Assembly: GCA_002361735.1 (NCBI GenBank)
Contig: DETS01000105.1
Location: 1 to 51,832 of the forward strand
Origin: Lachnospiraceae bacterium UBA3282
GTDB taxonomy: Bacteria; Bacillota; Clostridia; Lachnospirales; Lachnospiraceae
Length of the DNA stretch: 51,832 nucleotides
Reading direction: 5' to 3'
This document shows positions 26,141-34,833 of this stretch, piece after piece (the stretch's first letter is position 1; every line of letters starts with the position of its first letter). The notes under the pieces were generated by a model that saw only the letters and a list, made by a program, of their open reading frames with translations, made no database searches and had not been told where the DNA came from. Made by a program: the position numbers and the translations under genes.

Positions 26141-27800
26141 TATTGAGATTGCGCAGGCGGCAGAGCTTTACCCCATCACGCAGGTGGCGGAACGTATAGG
26201 CATCGAGGCGGATGATCTGGAAGTTTACGGGAAATATAAGGCGAAGCTTTCGGATGCTTACATAGAGAAAATCAAAAACAATCCGCAGGGGCGGCTGATT
26301 TTGGTGACGGCGATCAATCCCACGCCTGCGGGGGAGGGAAAGACCACCATCACAGTCGGCTTGGGGCAGGCGTTTGCGAAGCTGGGGAAAAAGGCGGTGA
26401 TCGCGCTGCGGGAGCCTTCCCTTGGTCCATGCTTTGGCATAAAAGGCGGCGCTGCGGGCGGCGGTTATTCACAGGTGGTACCGATGGAGGACTTAAATCT
26501 CCACTTTACGGGAGATTTCCATGCCATCACTTCCGCGAACAATCTGCTGGCGGCGCTCCTTGACAATCATATTCAACAGGGGAATCTGCTGCGCATCGAT
26601 ACCAGACAGATCATTTGGAAACGCTGCCTCGACATGAACGACAGAGCGCTTCGCAATATTGTGGTGGGGCTGGGCGGTAAAACGGACGGTATGGTGCGGG
26701 AGGATCATTTTGTGATCACCGTTGCGTCCGAAATTATGGCGATTCTCTGTCTGGCTTCGGATTTTCGGGATTTGAAAGAGCGGCTGGGACGCATTATCGT
26801 GGCTTACAATGACAGCGGCGAACCCGTGACGGCAGGCGACTTGCAGGCGGTAGGGGCGATGGCGGCCCTATTAAAGGACGCCATGAAGCCGAATCTGATT
26901 CAGACGCTGGAGCATACACCGGCATTGGTTCACGGCGGTCCTTTTGCCAACATTGCGCATGGCTGTAATTCGGTGATGGCAACGCGGACGGCGCTTAAAA
27001 TGGCGGACTACGTGATCACGGAGGCAGGATTCGGCGCGGATCTGGGTGCGGAGAAATTCTTTGATATCAAGTGCCGCATGGCGGACTTAAAGCCGGAGGC
27101 GGTGGTGCTTGTTGCTACCATCAGAGCCTTGAAATACAACGGCGGCGTGGCAAAAGAAGACCTTTCCCGTAAGGACTTAAAGGCTTTGCAGGCAGGCATC
27201 GTCAATCTGGAAAAGCATATTGAGAATATCCATAAATACGGGGTGCCCATCGTGGTCGCCCTAAATGCGTTTTCCTCGGATACGCCGGAAGAAATCGAAT
27301 ATGTAAAGCATTTCTGTGAGGACAGAGAATGCGCCTTTGCGCTCTCCGAGGTCTGGGAAAAGGGCGGTGAAGGCGGTATGGCGCTGGCAAAAAAAGTCCT
27401 CGATACCTTAGAAAAGAAAGAAAGTTATTTTGCGCCGCTCTACGAGGACGAATTGCCTTTGACGGAAAAGATTCATACCGTGGCATCGGAAATTTATGGT
27501 GCCGGCAGCGTGACTTATACGGCGGCGGCGAAAAGACAGATTGAGAGGCTGACGAGGGAAGGATTTGGGCGGCTGCCCGTCTGTATTGCAAAGACACAGT
27601 ATTCCCTCTCGGATGATCCCAAGCTTTTGGGACGGCCTGTGGGTTTTGAGATGCATGTGCGGGAGGCCTATGTCTCTGCGGGCGCCGGTTTTGTGGTGGT
27701 GTTGACCGGAGATGTGATGACGATGCCGGGACTGCCGAAGAACCCGGCGGCTTATCGGATCGACGTTGACGACGAGGGCAGGATCGTTGGATTGTTTTAG
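26130..27800 (+). CDS. fhs: Formate-tetrahydrofolate ligase
   Basis: Makes 10-formyl-THF from formate, THF and ATP. This is an entry step of one-carbon metabolism and of the methyl branch of the acetogenic Wood-Ljungdahl pathway. The 556-residue length is exactly typical. The P-loop-like PTPAGEGKTT lies at 64-73, followed by ALREPSLGPCFGIKGGAAGGGYSQV and HFTGDFHAITSANNLLAA. The start at 26130 is chosen because GGAGGG precedes it at the right spacing and MKTDIEIAQ is a family N-terminus; it lies inside the end of ftsK (11-base overlap). folD follows after 23 bases, giving two consecutive steps of the pathway in one operon. Confidence 0.97.
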   Translation: MKTDIEIAQAAELYPITQVAERIGIEADDLEVYGKYKAKLSDAYIEKIKNNPQGRLILVTAINPTPAGEGKTTITVGLGQAFAKLGKKAVIALREPSLGPCFGIKGGAAGGGYSQVVPMEDLNLHFTGDFHAITSANNLLAALLDNHIQQGNLLRIDTRQIIWKRCLDMNDRALRNIVVGLGGKTDGMVREDHFVITVASEIMAILCLASDFRDLKERLGRIIVAYNDSGEPVTAGDLQAVGAMAALLKDAMKPNLIQTLEHTPALVHGGPFANIAHGCNSVMATRTALKMADYVITEAGFGADLGAEKFFDIKCRMADLKPEAVVLVATIRALKYNGGVAKEDLSRKDLKALQAGIVNLEKHIENIHKYGVPIVVALNAFSSDTPEEIEYVKHFCEDRECAFALSEVWEKGGEGGMALAKKVLDTLEKKESYFAPLYEDELPLTEKIHTVASEIYGAGSVTYTAAAKRQIERLTREGFGRLPVCIAKTQYSLSDDPKLLGRPVGFEMHVREAYVSAGAGFVVVLTGDVMTMPGLPKNPAAYRIDVDDEGRIVGLF

Positions 27801-27823
27801 AGAAAGGAAAGAGAGGATAAAGC

Positions 27824-28666
27824 ATGCCACAGATGATTGACGGGAAAGCAATATCGGCACAGATTAAGGATGAGGTAAAGGAAAAGGTGTCCGCCTTAAA
27901 GGCACAAGGAAAAACCGTGTGTCTGGCGGTGATCCAGGTAGGATCGGATCCCGCTTCCGGTGTTTATGTGGGCAATAAAAAGAAGGCCTGCGCTTATGTG
28001 GGAATCGAATCACTTGCCTATGAACTGCCGGAGGAAACGACGCAGGAAGAACTGTTGTCTCTGATCGGGGACTTGAATCAAAAAGATGAAGTCAACGGAA
28101 TCCTGGTACAGCTTCCGCTGCCGGTACATATCAACGAAGACGCGGTGATTCGCGCCATTGATCCGAAGAAAGATGTGGATGGGTTTCATCCCCAGAGCGT
28201 AGGTGCGCTCTGTATCGGTCAGCCGGGGTTTGTCTCCTGTACGCCTGCGGGTATCATAGAGCTTTTGAAACGTTCGGGAGTAGAAATTGCGGGAAAGGAG
28301 TGCGTGGTGATCGGCAGGAGCAATATCGTCGGCAAGCCCATGGCTATCCTTTTGCTGAGAGAGAATGGCACGGTGACGGTGACACATTCCAAGACGCGTG
28401 ACCTAAAGGAAGTGACGAAACGGGCGGATATTCTGGTCGTAGCAATCGGTAAACCCAAAATGATTACGCGGGATTATGTGAAGGAAGGAGCGGTGGTGAT
28501 CGATGTGGGAATCCACCGTAATGAAAACAACAAACTCTGCGGCGATGTGGATTATGAGGATGTGGCGCCCGTATGCAGTGCGATCACTCCCGTTCCGGGC
28601 GGTGTCGGTCCCATGACCATTGCCATGCTCATGTACAATTGCGTTCGATCTTTGGAACTGGAGTGA
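27824..28666 (+). CDS. folD: Bifunctional methylene-THF dehydrogenase/methenyl-THF cyclohydrolase
   Basis: Interconverts 10-formyl-, methenyl- and methylene-THF, acting directly after Fhs. The 280-residue protein has the catalytic Tyr and Lys in YVGNKKKACAYVGIES (Y48, K52), VQLPLPVHI, KDVDGFHP, the dinucleotide site GRSNIVGKPMA, and the C-terminal PVPGGVGPMTIAMLMYN. The start follows a GAAAGGAAAGAGAGG region. It ends 19 bases before the zinc-ribbon gene. Confidence 0.97.
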   Translation: MPQMIDGKAISAQIKDEVKEKVSALKAQGKTVCLAVIQVGSDPASGVYVGNKKKACAYVGIESLAYELPEETTQEELLSLIGDLNQKDEVNGILVQLPLPVHINEDAVIRAIDPKKDVDGFHPQSVGALCIGQPGFVSCTPAGIIELLKRSGVEIAGKECVVIGRSNIVGKPMAILLLRENGTVTVTHSKTRDLKEVTKRADILVVAIGKPKMITRDYVKEGAVVIDVGIHRNENNKLCGDVDYEDVAPVCSAITPVPGGVGPMTIAMLMYNCVRSLELE

Positions 28667-28685
28667 TTTAAGAGAGGAGCGGCCT

Positions 28686-30161
28686 ATGAAGTGCCCTCAT
28701 TGTGGACAGGAAATGCCGGACGGTCATCTTCTCTGCGATCACTGCGGAGAGGAGATTCAGATCGTTCCGGATTTTGAACCGGAAATTGAAACGGAAATCG
28801 AGAACAGCATAACGGAGACTCTTTCAGCACTTGCCTCTATGCAGGGGGATGAGACGGTGCAGGAGGGGACAGTAGAAGATACGGCATTGGATGAGACGGA
28901 TTCCGAGAAAGAAGATGTGCTTGCGGCGGTAAAGAGTTGGAGACCACAGATTATTTTAGGACTGGTGATTCTTTTTGTCGTGGCAATGGTTTCTTATGCT
29001 CTTTATGCCTATCATATCCACACGGTGGACTATCAGATCGGCAGGGCGCGGATGTATGCGGAGAAGGGCTCCTACAATCAAGCCATCGACTGTTTGGAAA
29101 CGGCGCACAAAGAACATCCGGAAGTAGCGGAGATTCTTTTTTTGGAGGCGGACTATTATTATTTGCAGCAGATGGATGCTTATGCGCTTTCCGCTCTGAT
29201 GCGGATCATAGACGGTGAACGGGGCACATCTTACGCAGCGGAGGATGTGGAGGAAGCATACGGCAAGATTGTTACCATTTATGCGAATCAGGAGGCATAC
29301 GGGCAGATCAATGAGCTTTTACAGGGCTGTGATAACGAGAGGGTGGTAAGCCGCTTCCAGAGCTATCTTGCCATGGAGCCGGAGTTTAGCTATGTGGAAG
29401 GAAGTTACGCAGAAGTGATTCCCCTGAAACTGAGCTCTAACACGGCGGGAACTATCTACTACACGATGGACGGAACAAAGCCCGATAAGAACAGTCAGGT
29501 TTATACAGCCCCTCTTTTTCTGGAGACGGGAGAATACACGGTCAGCGCTTTTTTTGTCAATGATTATGGCATAGAGAGCGGTGTTGTCACCAAAACATAT
29601 ACCATCAATCTTACCGTACCGAACGCACCGGAAGTGGAACTGTACAGCGGGGAATATACGGAGGCGACAATGATCGCTGTGGAGCCGGTTCCGGGCTGTA
29701 AGACGTTTTATACCACGGACGAATCGGAGCCGACGGCGGACAGCGTGCCTTACACGGGACCCATTCCCATGCCGCTCGGGAAAACATTATTCAAATTCGT
29801 AAATGTCAGTGAAGAGGGAATTTCCAGCGAAGTGACGACCCGTACCTTTACCCTGAGGCTTCCGGGAGCGATTTTGCCGACAGAAGCAGTGACTAATCTG
29901 GTCAATCGATTGGTGGAGACGGGGTATCTTGAGGATGTGAATGGGAGAAATTCGCGTCAGAGCGGAAATCTCAGCTATCGCTTCAGCTCTGTGGTAAAGA
30001 TAGGAGAAGACCGGAATTATTACACGATCAATGAGTATTACGATGACGGTGCGGGGATGCCAAGCCGTACCGACAAGGTATTTCTCGTGCATGTATACAC
30101 CGGAGAGACGGCACAGCTTGGGTATGACGAGACAGGAGCATTTGTCGCGAATCCGATCTGA
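28686..30161 (+). CDS. Zinc-ribbon membrane protein with helical repeats and chitobiase-type beta-sandwich domains
   Basis: A 491-residue protein of unknown role. Cys 3, 6, 17 and 20 (CxxC-x10-CxxC) form an N-terminal zinc ribbon. An acidic linker and one membrane helix (IILGLVILFVVAMVSYALYA) follow. Then come TPR-like helices (AEKGSYNQAIDCLETAHKEH), and two beta domains like those at the C-terminus of chitobiases (GTIYYTMDGTKPDKNSQVY and CKTFYTTDESEPTADSVPY). The C-terminal part (about 415-491) has a mixed-fold look. The topology implied is cytosolic zinc ribbon and extracellular repeats. The start at 28686 has GAGAGGAG upstream and begins exactly at the zinc ribbon; a frame from 28620 would overlap folD needlessly. 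Ligand and partner are unknown; chitobiase-type domains often pack against cell-wall or carbohydrate enzymes. Confidence 0.75.
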   Translation: MKCPHCGQEMPDGHLLCDHCGEEIQIVPDFEPEIETEIENSITETLSALASMQGDETVQEGTVEDTALDETDSEKEDVLAAVKSWRPQIILGLVILFVVAMVSYALYAYHIHTVDYQIGRARMYAEKGSYNQAIDCLETAHKEHPEVAEILFLEADYYYLQQMDAYALSALMRIIDGERGTSYAAEDVEEAYGKIVTIYANQEAYGQINELLQGCDNERVVSRFQSYLAMEPEFSYVEGSYAEVIPLKLSSNTAGTIYYTMDGTKPDKNSQVYTAPLFLETGEYTVSAFFVNDYGIESGVVTKTYTINLTVPNAPEVELYSGEYTEATMIAVEPVPGCKTFYTTDESEPTADSVPYTGPIPMPLGKTLFKFVNVSEEGISSEVTTRTFTLRLPGAILPTEAVTNLVNRLVETGYLEDVNGRNSRQSGNLSYRFSSVVKIGEDRNYYTINEYYDDGAGMPSRTDKVFLVHVYTGETAQLGYDETGAFVANPI

Positions 30162-30185
30162 CGGGTCTATGGAATATATTTATAC

Positions 30186-30214
30186 TTGCAAAAACGGCGA
30201 ACTTTCGCTATTAT
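30186..30214 (+). promoter_or_regulatory. Promoter for nfnAB
   Basis: TTGCAA (30186-30191), 17-base spacer, TATTAT (30209-30214), about 30 bases before the start of nfnA, directly after the preceding gene's stop. Confidence 0.65.
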
Positions 30215-30244
30215 GAAATAGTTCGATAGAAATGGAGGATTAAG

Positions 30245-31129
30245 ATGTATAAGATTACGAAAGCAGAAAAACTTGCGGAAAATATCTATCTCATGGATGT
30301 GGAGGCAAAGCGGGTGGCAAAAGCCTGCGAGCCGGGACAGTTCGTGATCGTCAGGATGGACGAGGCGGGCGAGCGGATTCCTTTGACCATCTGTGATTAC
30401 GATAGGGAAAAAGGCACCGTCACCATCGTATTTCAGGTGGTGGGCGCAGCCACGGAGATGATGCGTGGTTTAAAGACCGGTGATGCTTTTCACGATTTTG
30501 TGGGACCGCTCGGCTGTCCCTCTGAATTGATTCACGAGGATAAAGAGACTCTGAAACAGAAAAAGATTCTTTTTGTAGCGGGGGGACTCGGTACGGCGCC
30601 GGTCTATCCGCAGGTGAAATGGCTGCATGAGCAGGGAATCGCAGCAGATGTGATCGTCGGTGCAAAAACGAAGGATCTGCTTATTATGGAGAAGGAGATG
30701 GAGGCGGTTGCAGGCAATCTTTATGTGACTACCGACGACGGTTCCTACGGCAGAAGCGGTATGGTGACAAAAGTGATCGAAGATTTGATTGAGCAGGAGG
30801 GCAAACAGTATGACCTCTGCGTTGCCATCGGTCCCATGATCATGATGAAATTTGTCTGCCTGACCACGAAAAAATACGATCTTCCCACGATCGTCAGCAT
30901 GAATCCCATTATGGTGGACGGCACGGGTATGTGCGGCGCCTGCCGTTTGACGGTGGACGGCGAAGTGAAGTTTGCCTGTGTGGACGGCCCCGAGTTTGAC
31001 GGGCATAAGGTGGATTTTGACCAGGCTATGAAGCGCCAGCAGATGTATAAGACAAAAGAGGGCAGAGACTTCTTAAAAGCAAAGGAAGGGGATACCCACC
31101 ACGGCGGCTGTGGAAACTGCGCATCATAA
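30245..31129 (+). CDS. nfnA: NfnA-type FAD/[2Fe-2S] subunit of NADH-dependent reduced ferredoxin:NADP oxidoreductase
   Basis: 294-residue flavoprotein of the dihydroorotate dehydrogenase electron-transfer type. In NfnAB it binds FAD, NAD(H) and a [2Fe-2S] cluster. The FAD-binding motif RIPLTICDYD, NAD-binding GGLGTAPVYPQ, and Cys-rich GTGMCGACRLTV with FACVDGPEFDGH (cluster site) are visible. The tail HHGGCGNC adds two further Cys. The immediate neighbour is the large glutamate-synthase-like subunit, so the pair is best read as the electron-bifurcating transhydrogenase that couples ferredoxin and NADH oxidation to NADP reduction, rather than sulfide dehydrogenase or glutamate synthase. GGAGG precedes the ATG. 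Confidence 0.85.
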   Translation: MYKITKAEKLAENIYLMDVEAKRVAKACEPGQFVIVRMDEAGERIPLTICDYDREKGTVTIVFQVVGAATEMMRGLKTGDAFHDFVGPLGCPSELIHEDKETLKQKKILFVAGGLGTAPVYPQVKWLHEQGIAADVIVGAKTKDLLIMEKEMEAVAGNLYVTTDDGSYGRSGMVTKVIEDLIEQEGKQYDLCVAIGPMIMMKFVCLTTKKYDLPTIVSMNPIMVDGTGMCGACRLTVDGEVKFACVDGPEFDGHKVDFDQAMKRQQMYKTKEGRDFLKAKEGDTHHGGCGNCAS

Positions 31130-31150
31130 GAGGAGAGGATGGAGAGTACT

Positions 31151-32542
31151 ATGACGACAGATGTATTGAAGAAGGTTCCCGTCAGGGAACAGGACGCAAA
31201 ACGGCGCGCGGCAAACTTCGAGGAGGTTTGTCTCGGTTACGATAAAGAGGAAGCGATGTGCGAGGCGACCCGCTGCATCAACTGTAAGAATGCACAGTGC
31301 ATCAAGGGCTGCCCCGTGGCAATCAATATTCCCGGTTTTATCGAGAAGGTAAAGGAGGGCGATATCGCGGCGGCATATCAGGTTATCAGCGAGTCGTCCG
31401 CACTTCCTGCGGTCTGCGGCCGTGTCTGCCCGCAGGAAAGCCAGTGCGAGGGTAAGTGTATCCGCGGCATCAAAGGAGAGCCGATTTCCATCGGTAAGCT
31501 GGAGCGGTTCGTTGCTGACTGGGCGAGAGAAAACGGTATCAAGCCCGAAGGTGCAAAGGAGAAAAAAGGAAAGAAAGTGGCTGTTATCGGTTCCGGTCCC
31601 GCGGGACTGACCTGTGCGGGCGATCTGGCAAAGATGGGCTATGAAGTGACGATCTTTGAGGCGCTGCACGAGCCGGGCGGTGTGCTTGTCTACGGGATTC
31701 CCGAGTTCCGTCTGCCTAAGGAAGCGGTTGTTGCCAAAGAAATCGAGAATGTAAAAAGTCTCGGCGTCAAGATCGAGACCAACGTGGTGGTCGGCAAGTC
31801 CGTCACCATTGACGAGTTGATGGAGGAGGAAGGATTCGACGCCGTGTTCATCGGTTCCGGCGCGGGACTTCCCAAATTCATGGGCATTCCCGGAGAGCAG
31901 GCGCTCGGCGTCTTCTCCGCGAACGAATATCTGACCAGAAGCAATTTGATGAAAGCTTTTGACGAGAGTTCCAACACACCGATCATGCACGGAAAGAAAG
32001 TAGCCGTGGTGGGCGGCGGAAACGTGGCGATGGATGCGGCGAGAACGGCGCTGCGGCTGGGCGCGGAAGTGCACATCGTCTACCGTAGGAGCGAGGAGGA
32101 GCTTCCGGCCCGTGTGGAGGAGGTACACCATGCGAAAGAGGAAGGCATCATCTTTGACCTCCTGACCAATCCCACAGAAATTTTGGCGGACGAAAACGGC
32201 TGGGTATCCGGCATTAAATGTGTGCGCATGGAGCTGGGTGAACCGGATGCTTCCGGCAGACGCCGTCCGGTGGTGATCGAGGGCTCCGAATTTACGATGG
32301 AAGTCGATACGGTGATCATGTCGCTTGGCACTTCGCCCAATCCGTTGATTTCCTCTACCACGAAGGGATTAGAGGTCAACAAATACAAGTGTATCGTAGC
32401 CGAGGAGGATTTTGGCGCGACCACAAAAGAAGGCGTTTATGCGGGCGGCGACGCGGTGACGGGCGCGGCTACCGTGATTCTTGCCATGGGAGCAGGCAAG
32501 GCGGCAGCAAAGGGCATTGACCAATATTTGTCCGGAAAATAG
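31151..32542 (+). CDS. nfnB: NfnB-type subunit (glutamate synthase small-subunit-like flavoprotein)
   Basis: 463 residues. The N-terminus holds eight Cys for two [4Fe-4S] clusters (CEATRCINCKNAQCIKGCPV and CGRVCPQESQCEGKC). Then come the FAD site GSGPAGLTCAGDLAKMGYEV, EPGGVLVYGIPEFRLPK, and the NADPH site VVGGGNVAMDAARTALRLG with YRRSEEELPAR. Such proteins are often called GltA or glutamate synthase beta, but no large glutamate synthase subunit is nearby and the partner is NfnA, so the NfnB reading fits better. The ATG at 31151 is preferred: GGAG lies six bases upstream and MTTDVLKKVPVREQD is a family start. The ATG at 31139 has too short a spacing to its binding site. A terminator follows. 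Confidence 0.85.
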   Translation: MTTDVLKKVPVREQDAKRRAANFEEVCLGYDKEEAMCEATRCINCKNAQCIKGCPVAINIPGFIEKVKEGDIAAAYQVISESSALPAVCGRVCPQESQCEGKCIRGIKGEPISIGKLERFVADWARENGIKPEGAKEKKGKKVAVIGSGPAGLTCAGDLAKMGYEVTIFEALHEPGGVLVYGIPEFRLPKEAVVAKEIENVKSLGVKIETNVVVGKSVTIDELMEEEGFDAVFIGSGAGLPKFMGIPGEQALGVFSANEYLTRSNLMKAFDESSNTPIMHGKKVAVVGGGNVAMDAARTALRLGAEVHIVYRRSEEELPARVEEVHHAKEEGIIFDLLTNPTEILADENGWVSGIKCVRMELGEPDASGRRRPVVIEGSEFTMEVDTVIMSLGTSPNPLISSTTKGLEVNKYKCIVAEEDFGATTKEGVYAGGDAVTGAATVILAMGAGKAAAKGIDQYLSGK

Positions 32543-32552
32543 AAAAAAGATT

Positions 32553-32587
32553 CTGCCTGTCGGAAAACGGCGGGCAGTTTTCTTTTT
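32553..32587 (+). terminator. Rho-independent terminator of nfnAB
   Basis: CTGCCTGTCG pairs with CGGCGGGCAG (two G-U pairs), loop GAAAA, followed by TTTTCTTTTT. Confidence 0.85.
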
Positions 32588-32628
32588 GATCTGTTTTTAT
32601 CTAAATAAGAAATTCTTAATAAAGAATG

Positions 32629-32658
32629 TGTACAATCTTCAAAAATATCCTGTATAAT
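32629..32658 (+). promoter_or_regulatory. Promoter for the MORN-repeat protein gene
   Basis: TGTACA (32629-32634), 18-base spacer, perfect TATAAT (32653-32658). The -35 is weak, but a TG directly before the -10 helps. It lies about 30 bases before the ATG at 32691. Confidence 0.6.
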
Positions 32659-32690
32659 GGCATAAAGTATAAGAAAGGTATGTGCATTTT

Positions 32691-33782
32691 ATGAAATTGG
32701 ATGATTTTGAAAAAGAACGAGAGCAGGACGAAAAACAGGAGAGCGGCGGATCCGTTTTACAGAGCGCGGTCACAACGAAGGTCCTTTTGGGGATCATAGC
32801 GCTTCTTCTCATCTGTATCGTTATCCTTTTGGGAGCAATCTTTCTGCGCGGCAAAAGAGACGATACGGCAAAGGAGGATCTTCAGCAGACCATTACGGAC
32901 TATGCCAAAGAACAGCAGGAGCTGGAGCAGCAGACGATTCGGGACAGCGATGTTTTGGACAAACAGGAAGAAGATGCTGCTAAGAAGGGAGAATCCGTAC
33001 AGGCGACGCTTCCGAAGGAGCCTGTGGAAGAAACAGTGGAAGAAGCGGAGGAGCCCGTCTCCGAAACGGAAGAAATGAAGGCGGTAGTGGTGGATATCGA
33101 GGATGAGGACGACGAGGCCTATACCAAAGAGTTTATCCTAAAGGAGGCATATCCACACTTTGAGGCAAATAATCAGGATGCCATTTGGGACCTGGCGCAT
33201 CTAAAACGCTATGTAAAGCTTTCCAGAGGGCTTTTAGGTACCGGAGAGTATTATTATCAGGGGGATGTTGACAGCGAAGGGAAACCTCACGGTACAGGGC
33301 TGGCGATTTATGAGAAGAACAGCTATTATTTTGGCGAGTGGAGCCACGGAAAGAGGAGCGGCAAAGGAACTTGGTTCCGCTTTTATATCGGTCAGAAGAA
33401 TAAACAAAACGCCATGGGCGCCTATGCTTCCCACAGTTATTCCGGTGAGTGGGCAAACGATCTGCCAAACGGAAAGGGCGCGGAGCACTATGAGGTAGAT
33501 GTTTCAATGCTGCAAAAGTCCGGGAAATTGATGATACAAAACGTAGTCGGGAACTTTACGGATGGGCTTTATGATGGTACGCTGTTTGCCAATACCGTGG
33601 ATTATATCGGCAGAATCCAGGAATGGGACGGCATTGCAAAAAATGGGATATTTACGCTGTGGCGGGATATGAGCGCCATCGGGGAGTGTTCTGTTTGGCG
33701 CAATAAGGACAATCATGAATGGTATCTGGACATAGATAAATCAGAGAATAAAAACCAGGGGCTGCGTGAACTGCTAAAATAG
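32691..33782 (+). CDS. Single-pass membrane protein with MORN repeats
   Basis: 363 residues: a short cytosolic charged N-terminus, one membrane helix (VLLGIIALLLICIVILLGAI), a Glu-rich linker that may be coiled coil, and an extracellular domain with MORN-type repeats (YYQGDVDSEGKPHGTGLAIY, YFGEWSHGKRSGKGTW, YSGEWANDLPNGKGAEHY). MORN repeats form beta-hairpins that bind proteins or lipids. The rest of the C-terminal domain (GNFTDGLYDGTLFAN, WDGIAKNGIFTLW) looks like divergent repeats of the same kind. ATG 32691 is favoured over GTG 32682, which is too close to its AGAAAGG. Function is unknown; an envelope-associated role is inferred from topology. Confidence 0.75.
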   Translation: MKLDDFEKEREQDEKQESGGSVLQSAVTTKVLLGIIALLLICIVILLGAIFLRGKRDDTAKEDLQQTITDYAKEQQELEQQTIRDSDVLDKQEEDAAKKGESVQATLPKEPVEETVEEAEEPVSETEEMKAVVVDIEDEDDEAYTKEFILKEAYPHFEANNQDAIWDLAHLKRYVKLSRGLLGTGEYYYQGDVDSEGKPHGTGLAIYEKNSYYFGEWSHGKRSGKGTWFRFYIGQKNKQNAMGAYASHSYSGEWANDLPNGKGAEHYEVDVSMLQKSGKLMIQNVVGNFTDGLYDGTLFANTVDYIGRIQEWDGIAKNGIFTLWRDMSAIGECSVWRNKDNHEWYLDIDKSENKNQGLRELLK

Positions 33783-33811
33783 TTGCAATTTAGACGGAAT
33801 GAAGCTAAAAT
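33783..33811 (+). promoter_or_regulatory. Promoter for the rlmH-yqfCD-phoH-ybeY operon
   Basis: TTGCAA (33783-33788), 17-base spacer, TAAAAT (33806-33811). It begins at the base after the preceding stop codon and lies about 40 bases before the next start. Confidence 0.6.
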
Positions 33812-33851
33812 AAAAGCGTGAGTGAATACGTCAGATAAGGAGGGTAGGTGT

Positions 33852-34358
33852 ATGCCCCGATATCAAAGCAGCGCAGAGAAGGCGGAGAATCATCGTTCGT
33901 CTGCTTACACGCTTTTGGCGGTTGGCGGAATCGGTTTTGTTGCGGTCGTGCTGGTCTTTTGCAATGTGATTCCCGTTTATCGAAATGCCGGGATCAACCG
34001 CTATCTGGTCTGCGGTGTGATGGGCGCCATGTTCATTCTCTTTATTGTTTTTGGAATCGTATCCATGCGGGATTCCAAGCGTTTCTTGGTGAAGGCAAAA
34101 TCGGAATCGTCTCTGGTTTCGGAAATCACCAGATGGTGTGCGGAGAATCTGCAGGCAGATACCGTTGACAGCCTGCTCGTTTCGGAAGATGAAACCATGG
34201 AGGAACTGTCTGACGAGGAAACGTATTACCGCCGCACGGAAAAGATGAAGGCTCTGATCGAAGATAAGTTTATGAATCTGGACGAGGCTTTCGTAGAAGA
34301 TTTTGTAGACGGATATTACCGGGAATTGTATGAAAATAACAGTGATTGCAGTCGGTAA
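33852..34358 (+). CDS. Hypothetical two-helix membrane protein
   Basis: 168 residues. A basic N-terminus (MPRYQSSAEKAENHRSS) leads into two membrane helices (YTLLAVGGIGFVAVVLVFC and YLVCGVMGAMFILFIVFGIV), then a soluble, acidic C-terminal domain (about 75-168) with a Trp-Cys motif ITRWCAENL and an EETYYRRTEKMKALIEDKF stretch. AAGGAGGG six bases before ATG 33852 sets the start. It overlaps rlmH by 29 bases, which suggests translational coupling. No family recognised. Confidence 0.7.
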   Translation: MPRYQSSAEKAENHRSSAYTLLAVGGIGFVAVVLVFCNVIPVYRNAGINRYLVCGVMGAMFILFIVFGIVSMRDSKRFLVKAKSESSLVSEITRWCAENLQADTVDSLLVSEDETMEELSDEETYYRRTEKMKALIEDKFMNLDEAFVEDFVDGYYRELYENNSDCSR

Positions 34359-34809
34359 AATAAAAGAAAGTTTCTATCGGGAGGCGCTTTTGGAATATCA
34401 AAAACGCCTTTCCCGTTATTGTAGCCTGGAAATCAGGGAAGCAGAAGACGAGCGCACGCCTGATAAGCTCTCCGATACGGAAAAGGAAAATATTCTTAAA
34501 AAAGAAGGCGAGAGAATCGAAAAATGCCTGCCTGAGGGCGCTTATGTGATTACACTGGAAATCGAGGGCAAAAGTTATTCCTCGGAAGCGTTTGCGCGGG
34601 AAATCGCCGATTTGGGGCTGCGCGGACAAAGCCACATCGCTTTTGTGATCGGCGGTTCTATTGGTTTACATAACTCTATCAAACAACGGGCTGACCTGGC
34701 AATCAGCTTTTCTAAGATGACATTCCCGCACCAGTTGATGCGGGTTGTTTTGTTGGAGCAGATCTATCGGGCTTTTCGCATCCGTAATGGGGAACCCTAT
34801 CATAAATAA
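34330..34809 (+). CDS. rlmH: 23S rRNA pseudouridine-1915 N3-methyltransferase
   Basis: Small SPOUT-class methyltransferase, 159 residues, acting on helix 69 of assembled ribosomes. Starts MKITVIAVGKIKESFYREAL. The SAM-binding trefoil-knot region FVIGGSIGLHNSIKQRADLAISFSKMTFPHQLMR and the ending EQIYRAFRIRNGEPYHK are diagnostic. It starts inside the end of the preceding gene. Confidence 0.97.
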   Translation: MKITVIAVGKIKESFYREALLEYQKRLSRYCSLEIREAEDERTPDKLSDTEKENILKKEGERIEKCLPEGAYVITLEIEGKSYSSEAFAREIADLGLRGQSHIAFVIGGSIGLHNSIKQRADLAISFSKMTFPHQLMRVVLLEQIYRAFRIRNGEPYHK

Positions 34810-34833
34810 CACTCCGCCGGCATATTGTTTACT

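Noticed and set aside
31124..32131. 335-codon minus-strand frame opposite nfnB
   Set aside because: The plus strand is unmistakably NfnB; the His/Arg-rich antisense product matches nothing and has no binding site.
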